From assembly GCF_003999375.1 (NCBI RefSeq), contig NZ_RJLC01000014.1, forward strand, positions 80,491 through 144,490: a DNA stretch of 64,000 nt, read 5' to 3'. This DNA is from Pseudidiomarina mangrovi (GTDB lineage: Bacteria > Pseudomonadota > Gammaproteobacteria > Enterobacterales > Alteromonadaceae). Shown here one piece after another: positions 38,743-47,481 of this stretch. The number at the start of each line of letters is the position of its first letter. The stretch's first letter is position 1. Under the pieces are notes generated by a model. It did not search any database. It had not been told where the DNA came from and was given only the letters and a program-made list of their open reading frames with translations. Both the position numbers and the translations under genes were made by a program.

Positions 38743-38846
38743 TGGTTACGTACCCATTTGGTTTGGTGACGCTAATGGTCATGAAAACAGTTGTGGCATT
38801 ATCGCACGATATGGCACAGTAAGGCGACACTTCAGGAGTAAACAAC

Positions 38847-39488
38847 ATGACTCTTCATCGTTCATTCATTGCCGCCAGTCTCACTAGCTTGGTGTTGCTC
38901 GCAGGCTGCCAGCCAGCAGCAGAAAACACCACCACAGAGACTGTGACAGCGCCCGTGGAAGTTGCCCAGAGCAATCCACAACAAGCGTTTATGGCTGCCT
39001 TTGCACCATTCTGTGGTCAGGCCTTTAGCGCGAAGATTGTGCAAGATAACGCACCATCACCCGCTTGGGATCACCCGTTAGTGGTGCACGTACGCGATTG
39101 CGAGGACAATGTGGTGCGCATGCCGTTGCATGTCGGTGACGACCATTCCCGTACCTGGGAATTGACGCTGTATGCTGATTACATTGATTTTCAGCATTAT
39201 CATCGCTACCCCGATGGTAAACTCGACGCCACCTCACCCTATGGTGGCCGCACCCTTGACGCCGGCTCCGCCACAGCGCAAGCATTCCCCGTCGATGAGG
39301 GTAGTAAAGGGCGTTTTATAGCCAACGGTTTAGACGTATCAACCACCAACACCTGGTCCATTCGCTTTATTGATGCCAATACCATGGCCTACCAGCTGAG
39401 CCGCCCTGGCCGGTTGTTTGAAGTACACGTGGATTTATCCACGCCGATTGATTTACCACCTCCTGCTTGGGGTTATGAAGGAAACTAA
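38847..39488 (+). CDS. Lipoprotein of unknown function
   Basis: 213 residues with a lipoprotein signal peptide and lipobox LLAGC (residue about 21), followed by a Thr/Glu-rich linker. The mature domain (about residues 50-205) has a conserved-looking pair of cysteines (FCGQAF, RDCEDN) and many aromatic residues (ADYIDFQHYHRYPDG). I do not recognise the family. It overlaps the ltaE start by one base, so the two are probably co-transcribed. Confidence 0.8.
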   Translation: MTLHRSFIAASLTSLVLLAGCQPAAENTTTETVTAPVEVAQSNPQQAFMAAFAPFCGQAFSAKIVQDNAPSPAWDHPLVVHVRDCEDNVVRMPLHVGDDHSRTWELTLYADYIDFQHYHRYPDGKLDATSPYGGRTLDAGSATAQAFPVDEGSKGRFIANGLDVSTTNTWSIRFIDANTMAYQLSRPGRLFEVHVDLSTPIDLPPPAWGYEGN

Positions 39489-40501
39489 TGGCTATGCTGA
39501 TTGACCTACGCAGCGATACCGTCACGCAACCTTGTGCTGCCATGCGTGCAGCTATGGCTGCCGCACCAGTGGGCGACGACGTGTTCGGCGATGACCCCAC
39601 CATCAACACGCTACAACAGCGCGTTGCCGCCATGGCCGGCAAAGAGGCAGCGCTCATTGCAGCAAGTGGCACGCAAACCAACTTGCTGGCACTGCTGAGC
39701 CATTGCCAGCGCGGCGAGGAATACTTGGTTGGGCAGGAATACCACACCTACCGCTATGAAGCCGGCGGCGCTGCGGTATTAGGCGGTATTGTGCCGCAAC
39801 CGTTTGAAGTAGAAGCCGATGGCACGTTAGATTTGGCGCGGGTGGAAAAACGCATTAAGCCCGATGATCCACATTTTCCGATTACTCGGCTGTTGGCGCT
39901 AGAGAATACCCATACTGGCCGGGTTATTCCGCAAGCGTTCATGCAGCAAGCGCGCAAATTAGTCGATAAGCACGGCTTGAAATTGCACCTTGATGGCGCC
40001 CGTATTTTTAACGCAGCGGTTGCCACTGGGTTGTCGTTACAAGAACTCTGCGCGCCGTTTGATAGTATTTCGATTTGCTTTTCAAAAGGTCTCGGCACGC
40101 CCATTGGCTCGGTGCTAGTTGGCTCGAAAAAGTTTATTGCCCGTGCCCATCGCTGGCGCAAAATGCTCGGTGGCGGTATGCGCCAAGCCGGTATTGTGGC
40201 TGCAGCCATGGATTATGCACTCGACCACAACGTGGCACGGTTGGCTGACGATCACGCCAACGCTGCCCGTTTACATCAAGGATTACACGGCCTACCCGGC
40301 TTAACCTTAGAACCGCAGCACACCAACATGGTGTACATCAACTACGGTAGCTTAGAAGACGCATTGAAAGTAAGTGATTACTTACGCGAGCACGGCGTAC
40401 TAGTGTCACGAGCGCAGCGCCAGCGCCTAGTCACACACCTCAACGTCAGCGCCGCCGACGTAGAACGGGTGATTGGGTTGTTTGCCGAAGCATTGAGTTA
40501 A
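39488..40501 (+). CDS. ltaE: Low-specificity L-threonine aldolase
   Basis: PLP enzyme that cleaves L-threonine/allo-threonine to glycine and acetaldehyde. The 337-residue protein has the family start LIDLRSDTVTQP, GDDVFGDDPT, LENTHTGRVIP, HLDGARIFNA and the Schiff-base lysine in CFSKGLGTPIGSVL. AAGGA lies five bases before the ATG at 39488; an ATG two codons later is possible. It is the last gene before the AT-rich accessory stretch. Confidence 0.95.
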   Translation: MAMLIDLRSDTVTQPCAAMRAAMAAAPVGDDVFGDDPTINTLQQRVAAMAGKEAALIAASGTQTNLLALLSHCQRGEEYLVGQEYHTYRYEAGGAAVLGGIVPQPFEVEADGTLDLARVEKRIKPDDPHFPITRLLALENTHTGRVIPQAFMQQARKLVDKHGLKLHLDGARIFNAAVATGLSLQELCAPFDSISICFSKGLGTPIGSVLVGSKKFIARAHRWRKMLGGGMRQAGIVAAAMDYALDHNVARLADDHANAARLHQGLHGLPGLTLEPQHTNMVYINYGSLEDALKVSDYLREHGVLVSRAQRQRLVTHLNVSAADVERVIGLFAEALS

Positions 40502-40540
40502 ACGATTTTAAACTTATGGATACATACCAATGAGGAGATC

Positions 40541-40885
40541 ATGAAACACAGAACGAAATTGATTCACCAACTAATTGCTAATTGCTTGGCATTGATGGTT
40601 ATCTTTCCCACCATCAATTACTTAGCATCGCTCATCTACATCTGTTTTGCAGTGGTTTTAACGCGAGATTTAATTTACCACAATCATTCCACTTTCGGGA
40701 CCAATGGCATAATTCTTTGGCTCTGTTTTATTTTCGGGAGCGCTCAAAGTAACTTCACTTTTAAAGACCCTTCTGATATTCACATCAATGCAACTAGTGC
40801 CGGCGCAGTTTTCGTGCTAGGAGCTTATTTTTTTATTGTATACATTATCGAAAGACGGAGAATCGATATCAATGAAAAGCTTTAA
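40541..40885 (+). CDS. Hydrophobic membrane protein of unknown function (AT-rich cassette 1)
   Basis: 114 residues with three to four predicted membrane segments (about residues 12-45, 56-70 and 85-103) and a charged end (IERRRIDINEKL). No recognised family. GAGGAG about ten bases upstream of the ATG supports translation. Base composition is clearly more AT-rich than in flanking ltaE or comM. It overlaps the next gene by 14 bases, suggesting coupled expression of a membrane protein with an exported partner. Confidence 0.6.
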   Translation: MKHRTKLIHQLIANCLALMVIFPTINYLASLIYICFAVVLTRDLIYHNHSTFGTNGIILWLCFIFGSAQSNFTFKDPSDIHINATSAGAVFVLGAYFFIVYIIERRRIDINEKL

Positions 40886-41408
40886 TTACCTTGCCTTGCC
40901 TTGCCTTGCCTTTATTATTAGTTTCTTCTTTTCCCCTCGAGTTTTCGCATCCGAAAACTTAGGCCAGATTATTTGTACATTCTGTGACTCCACCCAAATG
41001 GAGCAGGCCTCAATAGATTATGTTCGCTCTGCAGGATCTCGTGAGGGAGAATTCACTATTACTGTCGCTGACTTTGGTACAGAGACAATCCGTTCTTATA
41101 CAATTATTCAAACCTACGAGCCTGGTTTGCCTGAGTTTATGATTTTTCCCGAACCAACAGAAATGTCGATAGCTGCTGGGTTCACTGAAGCAATAAATAT
41201 AAAGACGGACATTCAAACATTACTGACTGATATAGAAGTACCAATTGAACTTTCTGACAGTGCATATAAGTTAGTAAATAATTCATTTAATCAAAATAGT
41301 GTTGTTGGGCGAAGCCACTTTGGCTCAAACCAGTCTTGGCCCGAATCGCCTGAACTTCCATCAGCGGAAATTCAGTCACTCGACCCGGCTGCATCTTACC
41401 CTTCATGA
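40872..41408 (+). CDS. Exported protein of unknown function, 3' end possibly rearranged
   Basis: 178 residues with a signal peptide (residues 1-22, ending RVFA/SEN). The mature part starts with a CX2C (ICTFCDS) and looks beta-rich. The ATG at 40872 has GGAG 11 bases upstream and overlaps the previous gene. From about base 41300 the frame runs antisense through a decayed antitoxin gene, and the encoded tail (GSNQSWPESPELPSAE) looks low-complexity. The original C-terminus may therefore have been lost at a junction. AT-rich; no family recognised. Confidence 0.55.
   Translation: MKSFNYLALPCLAFIISFFFSPRVFASENLGQIICTFCDSTQMEQASIDYVRSAGSREGEFTITVADFGTETIRSYTIIQTYEPGLPEFMIFPEPTEMSIAAGFTEAINIKTDIQTLLTDIEVPIELSDSAYKLVNNSFNQNSVVGRSHFGSNQSWPESPELPSAEIQSLDPAASYPS
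40891..40910 (+). repeat. Four tandem copies of TTGCC inside a signal-peptide coding region
   Basis: TTGCC is repeated four times without interruption at codons 7-13 of the exported-protein gene, encoding part of the hydrophobic core of its signal peptide. Because the unit is five bases, gain or loss of one copy would shift the frame. The count is low, so polymerase slippage is possible but unproven. Confidence 0.85.
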
Positions 41409-41463
41409 TTAGGTCAGCCTGCTGACTACTTTCAACAAGTTGCTCAAACAATTTAATGTCCAT
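41287..41463 (-). pseudogene. Truncated NadS/HigA-type antitoxin gene
   Basis: 58 residues matching the beginning of HTH antitoxins of the NadS/HigA group: KLFEQLVESSQQADLIMKG, PLMEVQAIRAKTGLSQSGFAQ. In intact members the helix-turn-helix continues after the LSQ-x-FA motif; here the frame ends five residues later (QHYFD), so the recognition helix and C-terminus are lost. The start codon, GGAG/AAGG and an upstream repeat survive. There is no room for a toxin gene before comM. The region is antisense to the end of the exported-protein gene. Confidence 0.7.
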
Positions 41464-41510
41464 TAGCTCCAATCCTTAACCAGCTTTTTCAGAACAGCTA
41501 GCTTTATCAA

Positions 41511-41536
41511 TTATACGCCATTAGCGTAGTTATACG
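41511..41536. promoter_or_regulatory. Repeats upstream of the antitoxin remnant, possible operator
   Basis: Two direct copies of TTATACG (41511-41517, 41530-41536) frame an inverted repeat TACGC-CATTA-GCGTA (41514-41528). On the reverse strand a TATAAT lies within this block, about 50 bases ahead of the antitoxin ATG. Antitoxins of this group usually bind such repeats in their own promoter; function here is inference. Confidence 0.35.
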
Positions 41537-41544
41537 AGCTATAA

Positions 41545-43089
41545 TTACAGTTGCTTTAGCTGTTGAAGCAGCCGGTCGAGGGCGCGAAAGCTGAGCGCTT
41601 CGGCGAGGTGCTTGCGCATAATGGTGGCACTTTGATCGAGATCGGCGATGGTGCGCGCGAGCCGCAATAAGCGGTGGTAGGCGCGATGCGACAGGCTGAA
41701 TTGTTCGATGGCGCGGACTAGGAAGTCATGATCGTCGCCGCTAAGTAAGCAGTGTTCGGCTAATTGGGCGGGACGCATTTCGCTATTCAGGCAGTGTTGA
41801 CGCTGGTGCTGTAGCGCCCTGCAGGCAATAACCTGCTGTCGCCACTGCGGCGATATTGGCTCGCTGACACTGACCTGCTGCTTGAGCACCTCAGGTTGCC
41901 GTGGTACCTCCACTTGCATATCAATGCGATCCAGTAACGGTCCTGACAAACGGCCCAGATACTTAATGATTTGGTCCGGGCTAGCGCGAGCGCTGCTGAG
42001 GTTGCCGTCAAAGTGGCCACAGGGTGATGGATTCAGTGCGCAGACCAACTGAAACTGCGCCGGAAAGGTAATTTGATGGGCAGCGCGGCTAATAGTTACC
42101 TGCCCAGATTCTAACGGCTCACGCAGCGAATCGAGCACATGCCGCGAGAACTCCGGAAGTTCGTCTAAAAATAGCAGCCCTTTATGCGCTAGCGAGATCT
42201 CGCCGGGCTGGGGTGGCGAGCCACCACCCACCAACGCCGCGGCAGAGCACGAATGATGCGGATTACGCAGCGCACGCTGGCGCCAATCCTGTTGCTGCTG
42301 TGCGCCACCACTGATCGATCGTACCGCTGCCACCGCCAAACCTTCACTCTCACTCAGCGCTGGCAACAGCCCCAGTAAACGTTGCGCCAACATAGTTTTG
42401 CCGGTACCCGGAGGGCCGACAAAAAGCAGATGATGGCCACCAGCCGCCGCCAGCAACAATGCCCGTTTCGCTTGCTGCTGACCAATCACATCAGCCACAT
42501 CTAAATGGCTATCGGCCAGTTCACCGCTGAGCTGCAGCGGCTTGATGTAAGGGAGTGGGTGTGGCGTGATCAGATGGTCCACCACATCACGCAAACTAAT
42601 CGCCGCCACACACTGCTGCTGTTGCAACACCGCTGCTTCGTTGTGGTTATCGGCCGGGATAACTGCTTCGCGGCCTTCATCGCGGCATGCCATCATGGCT
42701 GGCAAAATGCCACTGACACCACGTAAATCGCCATTTAAAGTAAGCTCGCCATAAAACTCGCGACCCACCACGGCCTTTTCAGGAATTTGCTCGGCGGCCA
42801 CCAAAATGCCAATGGCAATTGCCAAATCGTAGCGTGCACCATATTTGGGTAAATCGGCAGGGGCTAAATTTACGGTGATTTTCACCGCTTTCGGAAAGTC
42901 GTACTGGCTGGCCAGAATAGCCGAGCGCACCCGGTCACGCGCCTCTCGCACTCCGGTTTGCGGTAACCCAACCATGGAAAATGCCGGCAAGCCACCGGCT
43001 AAACACACCTCGACCGTAACTAACGGTGCGTCAATGCCTTGTAGCGCACGGGTATATACCCGCGCTAATCGTAATGCTCGTGCGCCCAT
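41545..43089 (-). CDS. comM: YifB/ComM family AAA+ ATPase
   Basis: Mg-chelatase-like hexameric helicase that promotes branch migration during integration of incoming DNA in natural transformation. The 514-residue protein has an N-terminal Lon-like domain (GLPAFSMVGLPQTGVREARDRVRSA), Walker A GPPGTGKTMLAQRL (about residue 217), Walker B GLLFLDELPEF and the C-terminal helical Mg-chelatase domain. The ATG at 43089 has AAGGA six bases upstream. comM is a known insertion hotspot in some bacteria; here it is intact but flanked by AT-rich genes. Confidence 0.95.
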   Translation of the reverse strand: MGARALRLARVYTRALQGIDAPLVTVEVCLAGGLPAFSMVGLPQTGVREARDRVRSAILASQYDFPKAVKITVNLAPADLPKYGARYDLAIAIGILVAAEQIPEKAVVGREFYGELTLNGDLRGVSGILPAMMACRDEGREAVIPADNHNEAAVLQQQQCVAAISLRDVVDHLITPHPLPYIKPLQLSGELADSHLDVADVIGQQQAKRALLLAAAGGHHLLFVGPPGTGKTMLAQRLLGLLPALSESEGLAVAAVRSISGGAQQQQDWRQRALRNPHHSCSAAALVGGGSPPQPGEISLAHKGLLFLDELPEFSRHVLDSLREPLESGQVTISRAAHQITFPAQFQLVCALNPSPCGHFDGNLSSARASPDQIIKYLGRLSGPLLDRIDMQVEVPRQPEVLKQQVSVSEPISPQWRQQVIACRALQHQRQHCLNSEMRPAQLAEHCLLSGDDHDFLVRAIEQFSLSHRAYHRLLRLARTIADLDQSATIMRKHLAEALSFRALDRLLQQLKQL

Positions 43090-43313
43090 CTGCCATCCTT
43101 TGCAATTCAACGAACCAACCACAAGGCTAGTCGGTCACAGCGCTGAGGACAACAGCGTGAAAACGTATTTTAATTGGGGATATATCTTAATGGTAAATTA
43201 GCTAAACCTTATAATACCAACAAAAAGAATGATAATTATCCTTGGGGTCACATTAGCAATGAATCAGACGGCCAGAAAGGGTTTAATTGAAGGTGGGAAT
43301 GGCACCAGCGTCT

Positions 43314-43586
43314 TTAATCCTGTTCCTTCTTTTTTAATTCTATACAGATCTTTTTAAAAGTATCACTAATACTAAAGATTAAAGCTCCAGAGAATGAAAC
43401 CATCGATATTCTCAGGTGCTCATCAAGCGTGAAGTTGCGTTGATTATCCCACTCTAAAATCAAGGATAGGATCGTGATAATGTGTATCGCTCCAAGAAAT
43501 ATTAACCACCATATCACTGTCAACTTAAAAAAATAATAGATCCGTCGCCCCACTACGCACTCCTCATCATTTATGGAATATCCCAT
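43314..43586 (-). CDS. Small membrane protein of unknown function (AT-rich cassette 2)
   Basis: 90 residues with two predicted membrane helices (about residues 18-42 and 62-76) and a lysine-rich end (CIELKKKEQD). No family recognised. It overlaps the 3' end of the exported-protein gene upstream by 16 bases and has no clear ribosome-binding site of its own, which suggests translational coupling. It is AT-rich. About 220 bases with no supportable gene separate its stop from the comM start. Confidence 0.55.
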   Translation of the reverse strand: MGYSINDEECVVGRRIYYFFKLTVIWWLIFLGAIHIITILSLILEWDNQRNFTLDEHLRISMVSFSGALIFSISDTFKKICIELKKKEQD

Positions 43587-44119
43587 GTGGTCGAGTCAAA
43601 GTTCCAGTCATTATAGTAGTACTGCATTTCGAATTGAGCGAATGGTGCTACTAAATCATTCACTGAAAAAGGTCCGTTTAATACATCAACAGCATAATCT
43701 GAACATACGATAAAAGTACTGCAATCCATCGGCTGGTCGACGTTATAGGTTCCGGGACAATTTAATGGATTGCCACCACAATGCTCCTTAATAAAATCAT
43801 TATAGTTTACGGGGTTGCTTTTGTAATAATTAGCCCAGTCTTGCCAGCTCATTGAGCACTCTGCGCTGCGACTATAAACACCTTCTGTTGCTATATCGTA
43901 CAATTCAAAAGCAGTAAAGGTGGCGGTCGCTGCACGAACCCCAGCTGCCAGTGAAGATACCCCAACTATTGCTGCATCCATGCCTTTACATAACACATCA
44001 AGACCAGTGCTATCTACATAACCCTCAGGTAGCTCGGACTCTGAAGCTAACCCTCTACAGGGATTAACTAAAATAAAAAGGGTTATCACGATCGTGGTTA
44101 ATGTCGAAAGATATTTCAT
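43571..44119 (-). CDS. Exported cysteine-rich protein of unknown function (AT-rich cassette 2)
   Basis: 182 residues with a signal peptide (about residues 1-25, ending RGLA/SES). The mature part has seven cysteines, several in a CGGNPLNC and CSTFIVCS region, consistent with disulfides outside the cytoplasm, and an aromatic, acidic C-terminus (YYYNDWNFDS). The ATG at 44119 has a GGGG-type site upstream; another ATG at 44137 would precede it. No family recognised. The 220 bases between it and fpr are AT-rich with no supportable gene. Confidence 0.58.
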   Translation of the reverse strand: MKYLSTLTTIVITLFILVNPCRGLASESELPEGYVDSTGLDVLCKGMDAAIVGVSSLAAGVRAATATFTAFELYDIATEGVYSRSAECSMSWQDWANYYKSNPVNYNDFIKEHCGGNPLNCPGTYNVDQPMDCSTFIVCSDYAVDVLNGPFSVNDLVAPFAQFEMQYYYNDWNFDSTTWDIP

Positions 44120-44339
44120 AAGGCCCCTTTTCTCCATATTCTATTTGATGACCGTAACAGAAAGGGAGACACAATGAATATTTAATTCAACTTTCTTTTA
44201 CTTTTAATATGCCTTTTGTATGGATGACTATCTTAACTACACCGGTACTTGGAACTTGACCAATCCTGAAATATATTAACTTCATAGAAGATTTTTAGAT
44301 GTACGTGCTATAGCGAAATTTATCACTAACTTTATGACC

Positions 44340-45080
44340 TTACCAGTAATGCTCGATGGTGACGTTGCCGGGGGTGCGTCGCAGGTTTTTCGGTAAGCCT
44401 TTGCTGGCGAGCAGTTCGCGGGCATCGCGAATCATCTCGGGGTTGCCGCAGAGCATCAGTTGCGAGCGTGGGGTCAGTGGGCAGCCGACTGCGGCTTCAA
44501 GTTCGCCACTGCTGATCAGCGCTGGAATACGGCCACGCAGGGCGCCTGCATGGTCTTCGCGGCTCACCACCGGTTGATACACAAATTGTCCGGCGCGTTC
44601 AGCCAACAACTCGGCGATGAGCGGCTGATAGGCTAGATCTTCGGCATGGCGAACCGCATGCACGAGGTGAATACGTTGAAAGCGTTGCCATGGCTCGGCA
44701 GTGGTCAGCATGGAAAAATACGGACCAATACCGGTACCGGTGCCAATCAGCCACAAATCATCGCCATCAGGCACTTCGTTCAAAGTGAAAAAGCCACTGG
44801 CTGGCTGCGATACTTCAATATGTTGGCCGGCTTTGAGCTGATGCAGAGCCGGTGAAAATAGCCCGTCATGCACGCGGTTGACCAAAAAATCGAGCACTGG
44901 GTCGGCTGGGCCATTCACCAACGAATAGGCGCGTTGAACCCGCTGCCCCTCAATGGTTAACCCCAGCCGGACAAATTGACCGGCGGTAAAGGTAAAGGGC
45001 TCGGTGCGCACCCGCAAACTGAACAGCTCGCTGTTCCAGGCAAAATTTTCAATCACTTCACCGCTTAACCACTGCGCCAT
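44340..45080 (-). CDS. fpr: Ferredoxin/flavodoxin--NADP+ reductase
   Basis: FAD enzyme that passes electrons between NADPH and ferredoxin or flavodoxin. The 246-residue protein has the FAD-binding RAYSLVNG, NADP-binding GTGTGIGPYFSML and LCGNPEMIRDARELL, and the C-terminal GNVTIEHYW with the terminal aromatic residue of bacterial Fpr. It lies five bases downstream of ubiK on the same strand. Confidence 0.94.
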   Translation of the reverse strand: MAQWLSGEVIENFAWNSELFSLRVRTEPFTFTAGQFVRLGLTIEGQRVQRAYSLVNGPADPVLDFLVNRVHDGLFSPALHQLKAGQHIEVSQPASGFFTLNEVPDGDDLWLIGTGTGIGPYFSMLTTAEPWQRFQRIHLVHAVRHAEDLAYQPLIAELLAERAGQFVYQPVVSREDHAGALRGRIPALISSGELEAAVGCPLTPRSQLMLCGNPEMIRDARELLASKGLPKNLRRTPGNVTIEHYW

Positions 45081-45085
45081 TGCAA

Positions 45086-45334
45086 TTAGTCCTTACGTGC
45101 TGGGGTTTGTAGCGCAGCTAATTGCTGTTCAAGCTGATCCACACGCTGGCGTAAGCGCAGTAATAACTGTTGCTGAACGTCTAATTCTTCGCGGGTGACC
45201 ACGTCTAATTTGCTCAGCTGTTGCTGCAAAATTTGCTTAATACGCTGCTCTAAGCCACCGGCGAAATCTTTCACCCCAGCAGGAATGCTGTCGTTGATTT
45301 GGCGGGCAATATCTTCAATCTTTTTGGCGTCCAT
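45086..45334 (-). CDS. ubiK: Ubiquinone biosynthesis accessory factor UbiK (BMFP family)
   Basis: An 82-residue all-helical protein: KIEDIARQINDSIPAGVKDF at the start and a C-terminal coiled coil rich in Leu/Gln/Arg (about residues 42-75). The family helps ubiquinone synthesis under aerobic conditions, which fits the aerobic oxidase cluster in this window. It is divergent from rep. Confidence 0.9.
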   Translation of the reverse strand: MDAKKIEDIARQINDSIPAGVKDFAGGLEQRIKQILQQQLSKLDVVTREELDVQQQLLLRLRQRVDQLEQQLAALQTPARKD

Positions 45335-45459
45335 AACGGCTCCTTCGGTGACTACAGGCAGTCACTGTGTTATTTGCATTTAGCTTAGCAGTTCTTTGCG
45401 GTAAAATCTGCCGCTCGTTCACGCTAAACCGTGATGGTCATTACCTGCCAAGGAAGCTC

Positions 45460-47481
45460 ATGCTGCAACTCAACCCTAGCCAACAACAAGCGGTACGCGC
45501 CATAGATGGGCCGGTGCTGGTGTTGGCTGGTGCCGGTAGCGGCAAGACCCGGGTGATCACCGAAAAAATCGCCTATTTGATTACCCGCTGTGGCTATTCC
45601 GCACGTAATATCGCGGCGGTGACCTTTACCAATAAGGCCGCGCGCGAAATGAAAGAACGCGTGGGTCACACCTTGGGCCGCGAGCACACCCGCGGCTTAA
45701 CAGTATCGACCTTTCACACCTTGGGCCTTACTATTATTCGCAAAGAAGTGACCCGCTTAAATATGAAGCCGGGCTTCTCGCTATTTGACGACCAAGACAG
45801 TTTTGCGCTACTCAAAGCACTGACCGAAGACGACTGGGACGATGACAAGCAGCTGGTGAAAATGCTGCAAAGCCAGATCAGCAACTGGAAGAATGCCATG
45901 CTGTCGCCGGAGCAAGCGTTAGCGCAAGCCCAACTGCCCGACGAAAAGCTGTTTGCCGAGATCTATCAGCGTTACAGCCAAAACATGCGCGCCTGCAATG
46001 CGTTGGATTTTGATGATCTGATTTTGCTACCCACACTGCTGCTGAAAAATAACGAGGCCGCGCGTAGCCGCTGGCAAGCTAAGTTTAAGTACCTGCTGGT
46101 GGATGAATACCAAGACACCAACACCTCACAGTATGAACTGGTGCGGTTGCTGGTGGGTGAACGGGCGCGCTTTACCGTGGTGGGTGACGATGACCAGTCA
46201 ATCTACTCGTGGCGCGGCGCCCAACCGCAGAACTTGGCGCTGTTACAACGTGATTTTCCGCAGCTTGAAGTGATCAAATTAGAGCAAAACTATCGCTCCC
46301 ACGGCCGTATTCTGAAGGCCGCCAACATCTTGATTGAAAACAACCCGCACGTGTTTGAGAAAAAGCTATTCTCAGAAATGGAATACGGGGTACCGCTACG
46401 GGTGATTTATGGCAAAAATGAAGAGCATGAAGCCGACCGCGTGGTCGCTGAAATTGTCCGTAAGCGCTTTTTAGAGCGTACACCGTACAGCCATTTTGCT
46501 CTGCTCTATCGCGGTAATCATCAGGCGCGGCTGTTTGAAAAAGCCATGCTGACGCACCGTATTCCTTACAAAATTAGCGGCGGCCAGAGCTTTTTTGCCC
46601 GCGCAGAAGTGAAAGACATGATGGCCTACCTACGGCTGTTGGTGAACCCCGACGATGACACTGCGTTGATTCGGATCATCAACGTACCGAAACGCGGCAT
46701 TGGCCCCAACACTGTGGAGCGTATTGGCGAACTGGCGAACGAACTTCGCGTCAGCATGCTGGAAGCTGCCCAGCACCAAGCGCTGAAAACCCGTTTGGGG
46801 AGCCGTGAATATCAATCGGTACAGTACTTCACCCAACTCATCACGACCACTGTGCGCAAGTGCCTGCATGCGGATGATGCCCCAAGCGCGCTGTACGATT
46901 TGCTGCGTAATATCGCTATGGAAGAGTGGCTGTACGAAACCAGCCCCAGTCAGGCGGCAGCGGAAATGCGCTACAAGAACGTCAGCGAATTATTGCGCTG
47001 GGTGGTAGAAATGCTCAAAGGTGACGATGAGCACGAAGCGCTAGCCCTTGATGACGCGATTGCCAAGCTCTGTTTGCGCGACCTGATGAGCCGTAACGAA
47101 GAAGAAGAGCAAGGTGACCAGGTGCAGCTGATGACCTTACATGCCTCCAAAGGCTTGGAATTTCCCCACGTGTTTATGGTGGGTATGGAAGAAGGCTTAT
47201 TGCCCCATCAATCCAGTATCGATAGCGATATGGTGGAAGAAGAGCGGCGCCTCGCCTATGTAGGCATTACTCGCGCACAGCAGTCACTGACCTTTACCAT
47301 GGCTCGCGAACGCCGCCAATATGGCGAAGTGATCCGCCCTGAAGCGAGCCGGTTTCTGCATGAGTTACCGCAAGACGATGTGGAATGGGAAGACCAAAAA
47401 GTAGTGACCGAAGAGAGCAAGGAGCAGTCACGTTTGAGCGGTGTGGCGCTGCTGCGTAAGGCGTTAGAGCAGCAACGCTAA
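45460..47481 (+). CDS. rep: ATP-dependent DNA helicase Rep
   Basis: Superfamily 1A 3'-5' helicase that clears proteins ahead of the replication fork. The 673-residue protein equals E. coli Rep in length, with Walker A LAGAGSGKTRVITEK, VTFTNKAAREMKER, LVDEYQDTN, VGDDDQSIYSWRGA, QNYRS and the C-terminal LMTLHASKGLEF and YVGITRAQ. The ATG at 45460 has AAGGA five bases upstream; the open frame extends to 45367 without family match. The stop shares CTAA with the convergent gene. Confidence 0.96.
   Translation: MLQLNPSQQQAVRAIDGPVLVLAGAGSGKTRVITEKIAYLITRCGYSARNIAAVTFTNKAAREMKERVGHTLGREHTRGLTVSTFHTLGLTIIRKEVTRLNMKPGFSLFDDQDSFALLKALTEDDWDDDKQLVKMLQSQISNWKNAMLSPEQALAQAQLPDEKLFAEIYQRYSQNMRACNALDFDDLILLPTLLLKNNEAARSRWQAKFKYLLVDEYQDTNTSQYELVRLLVGERARFTVVGDDDQSIYSWRGAQPQNLALLQRDFPQLEVIKLEQNYRSHGRILKAANILIENNPHVFEKKLFSEMEYGVPLRVIYGKNEEHEADRVVAEIVRKRFLERTPYSHFALLYRGNHQARLFEKAMLTHRIPYKISGGQSFFARAEVKDMMAYLRLLVNPDDDTALIRIINVPKRGIGPNTVERIGELANELRVSMLEAAQHQALKTRLGSREYQSVQYFTQLITTTVRKCLHADDAPSALYDLLRNIAMEEWLYETSPSQAAAEMRYKNVSELLRWVVEMLKGDDEHEALALDDAIAKLCLRDLMSRNEEEEQGDQVQLMTLHASKGLEFPHVFMVGMEEGLLPHQSSIDSDMVEEERRLAYVGITRAQQSLTFTMARERRQYGEVIRPEASRFLHELPQDDVEWEDQKVVTEESKEQSRLSGVALLRKALEQQR

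Noticed and set aside
43090-43313. Possible gene fragment between comM and cassette 2 (forward frame around 43260-43330)
   Set aside because: A short open stretch without start, ribosome site or recognised family; I see only AT-rich intergenic sequence.
40541-44119. Complete toxin-antitoxin or anti-phage defence system around comM
   Set aside because: The antitoxin is truncated, no toxin gene fits beside it, and none of the four unknown proteins shows nuclease, ATPase or other defence motifs I can recognise.
44138-44339. Possible small gene or RNA between cassette 2 and fpr
   Set aside because: AT-rich sequence with only very short frames and no convincing hairpin with T-run.
45367-45459. 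N-terminal extension of Rep from 45367
   Set aside because: The extra 31 residues have no family match, while the ATG at 45460 has a good ribosome-binding site and gives the usual Rep length.
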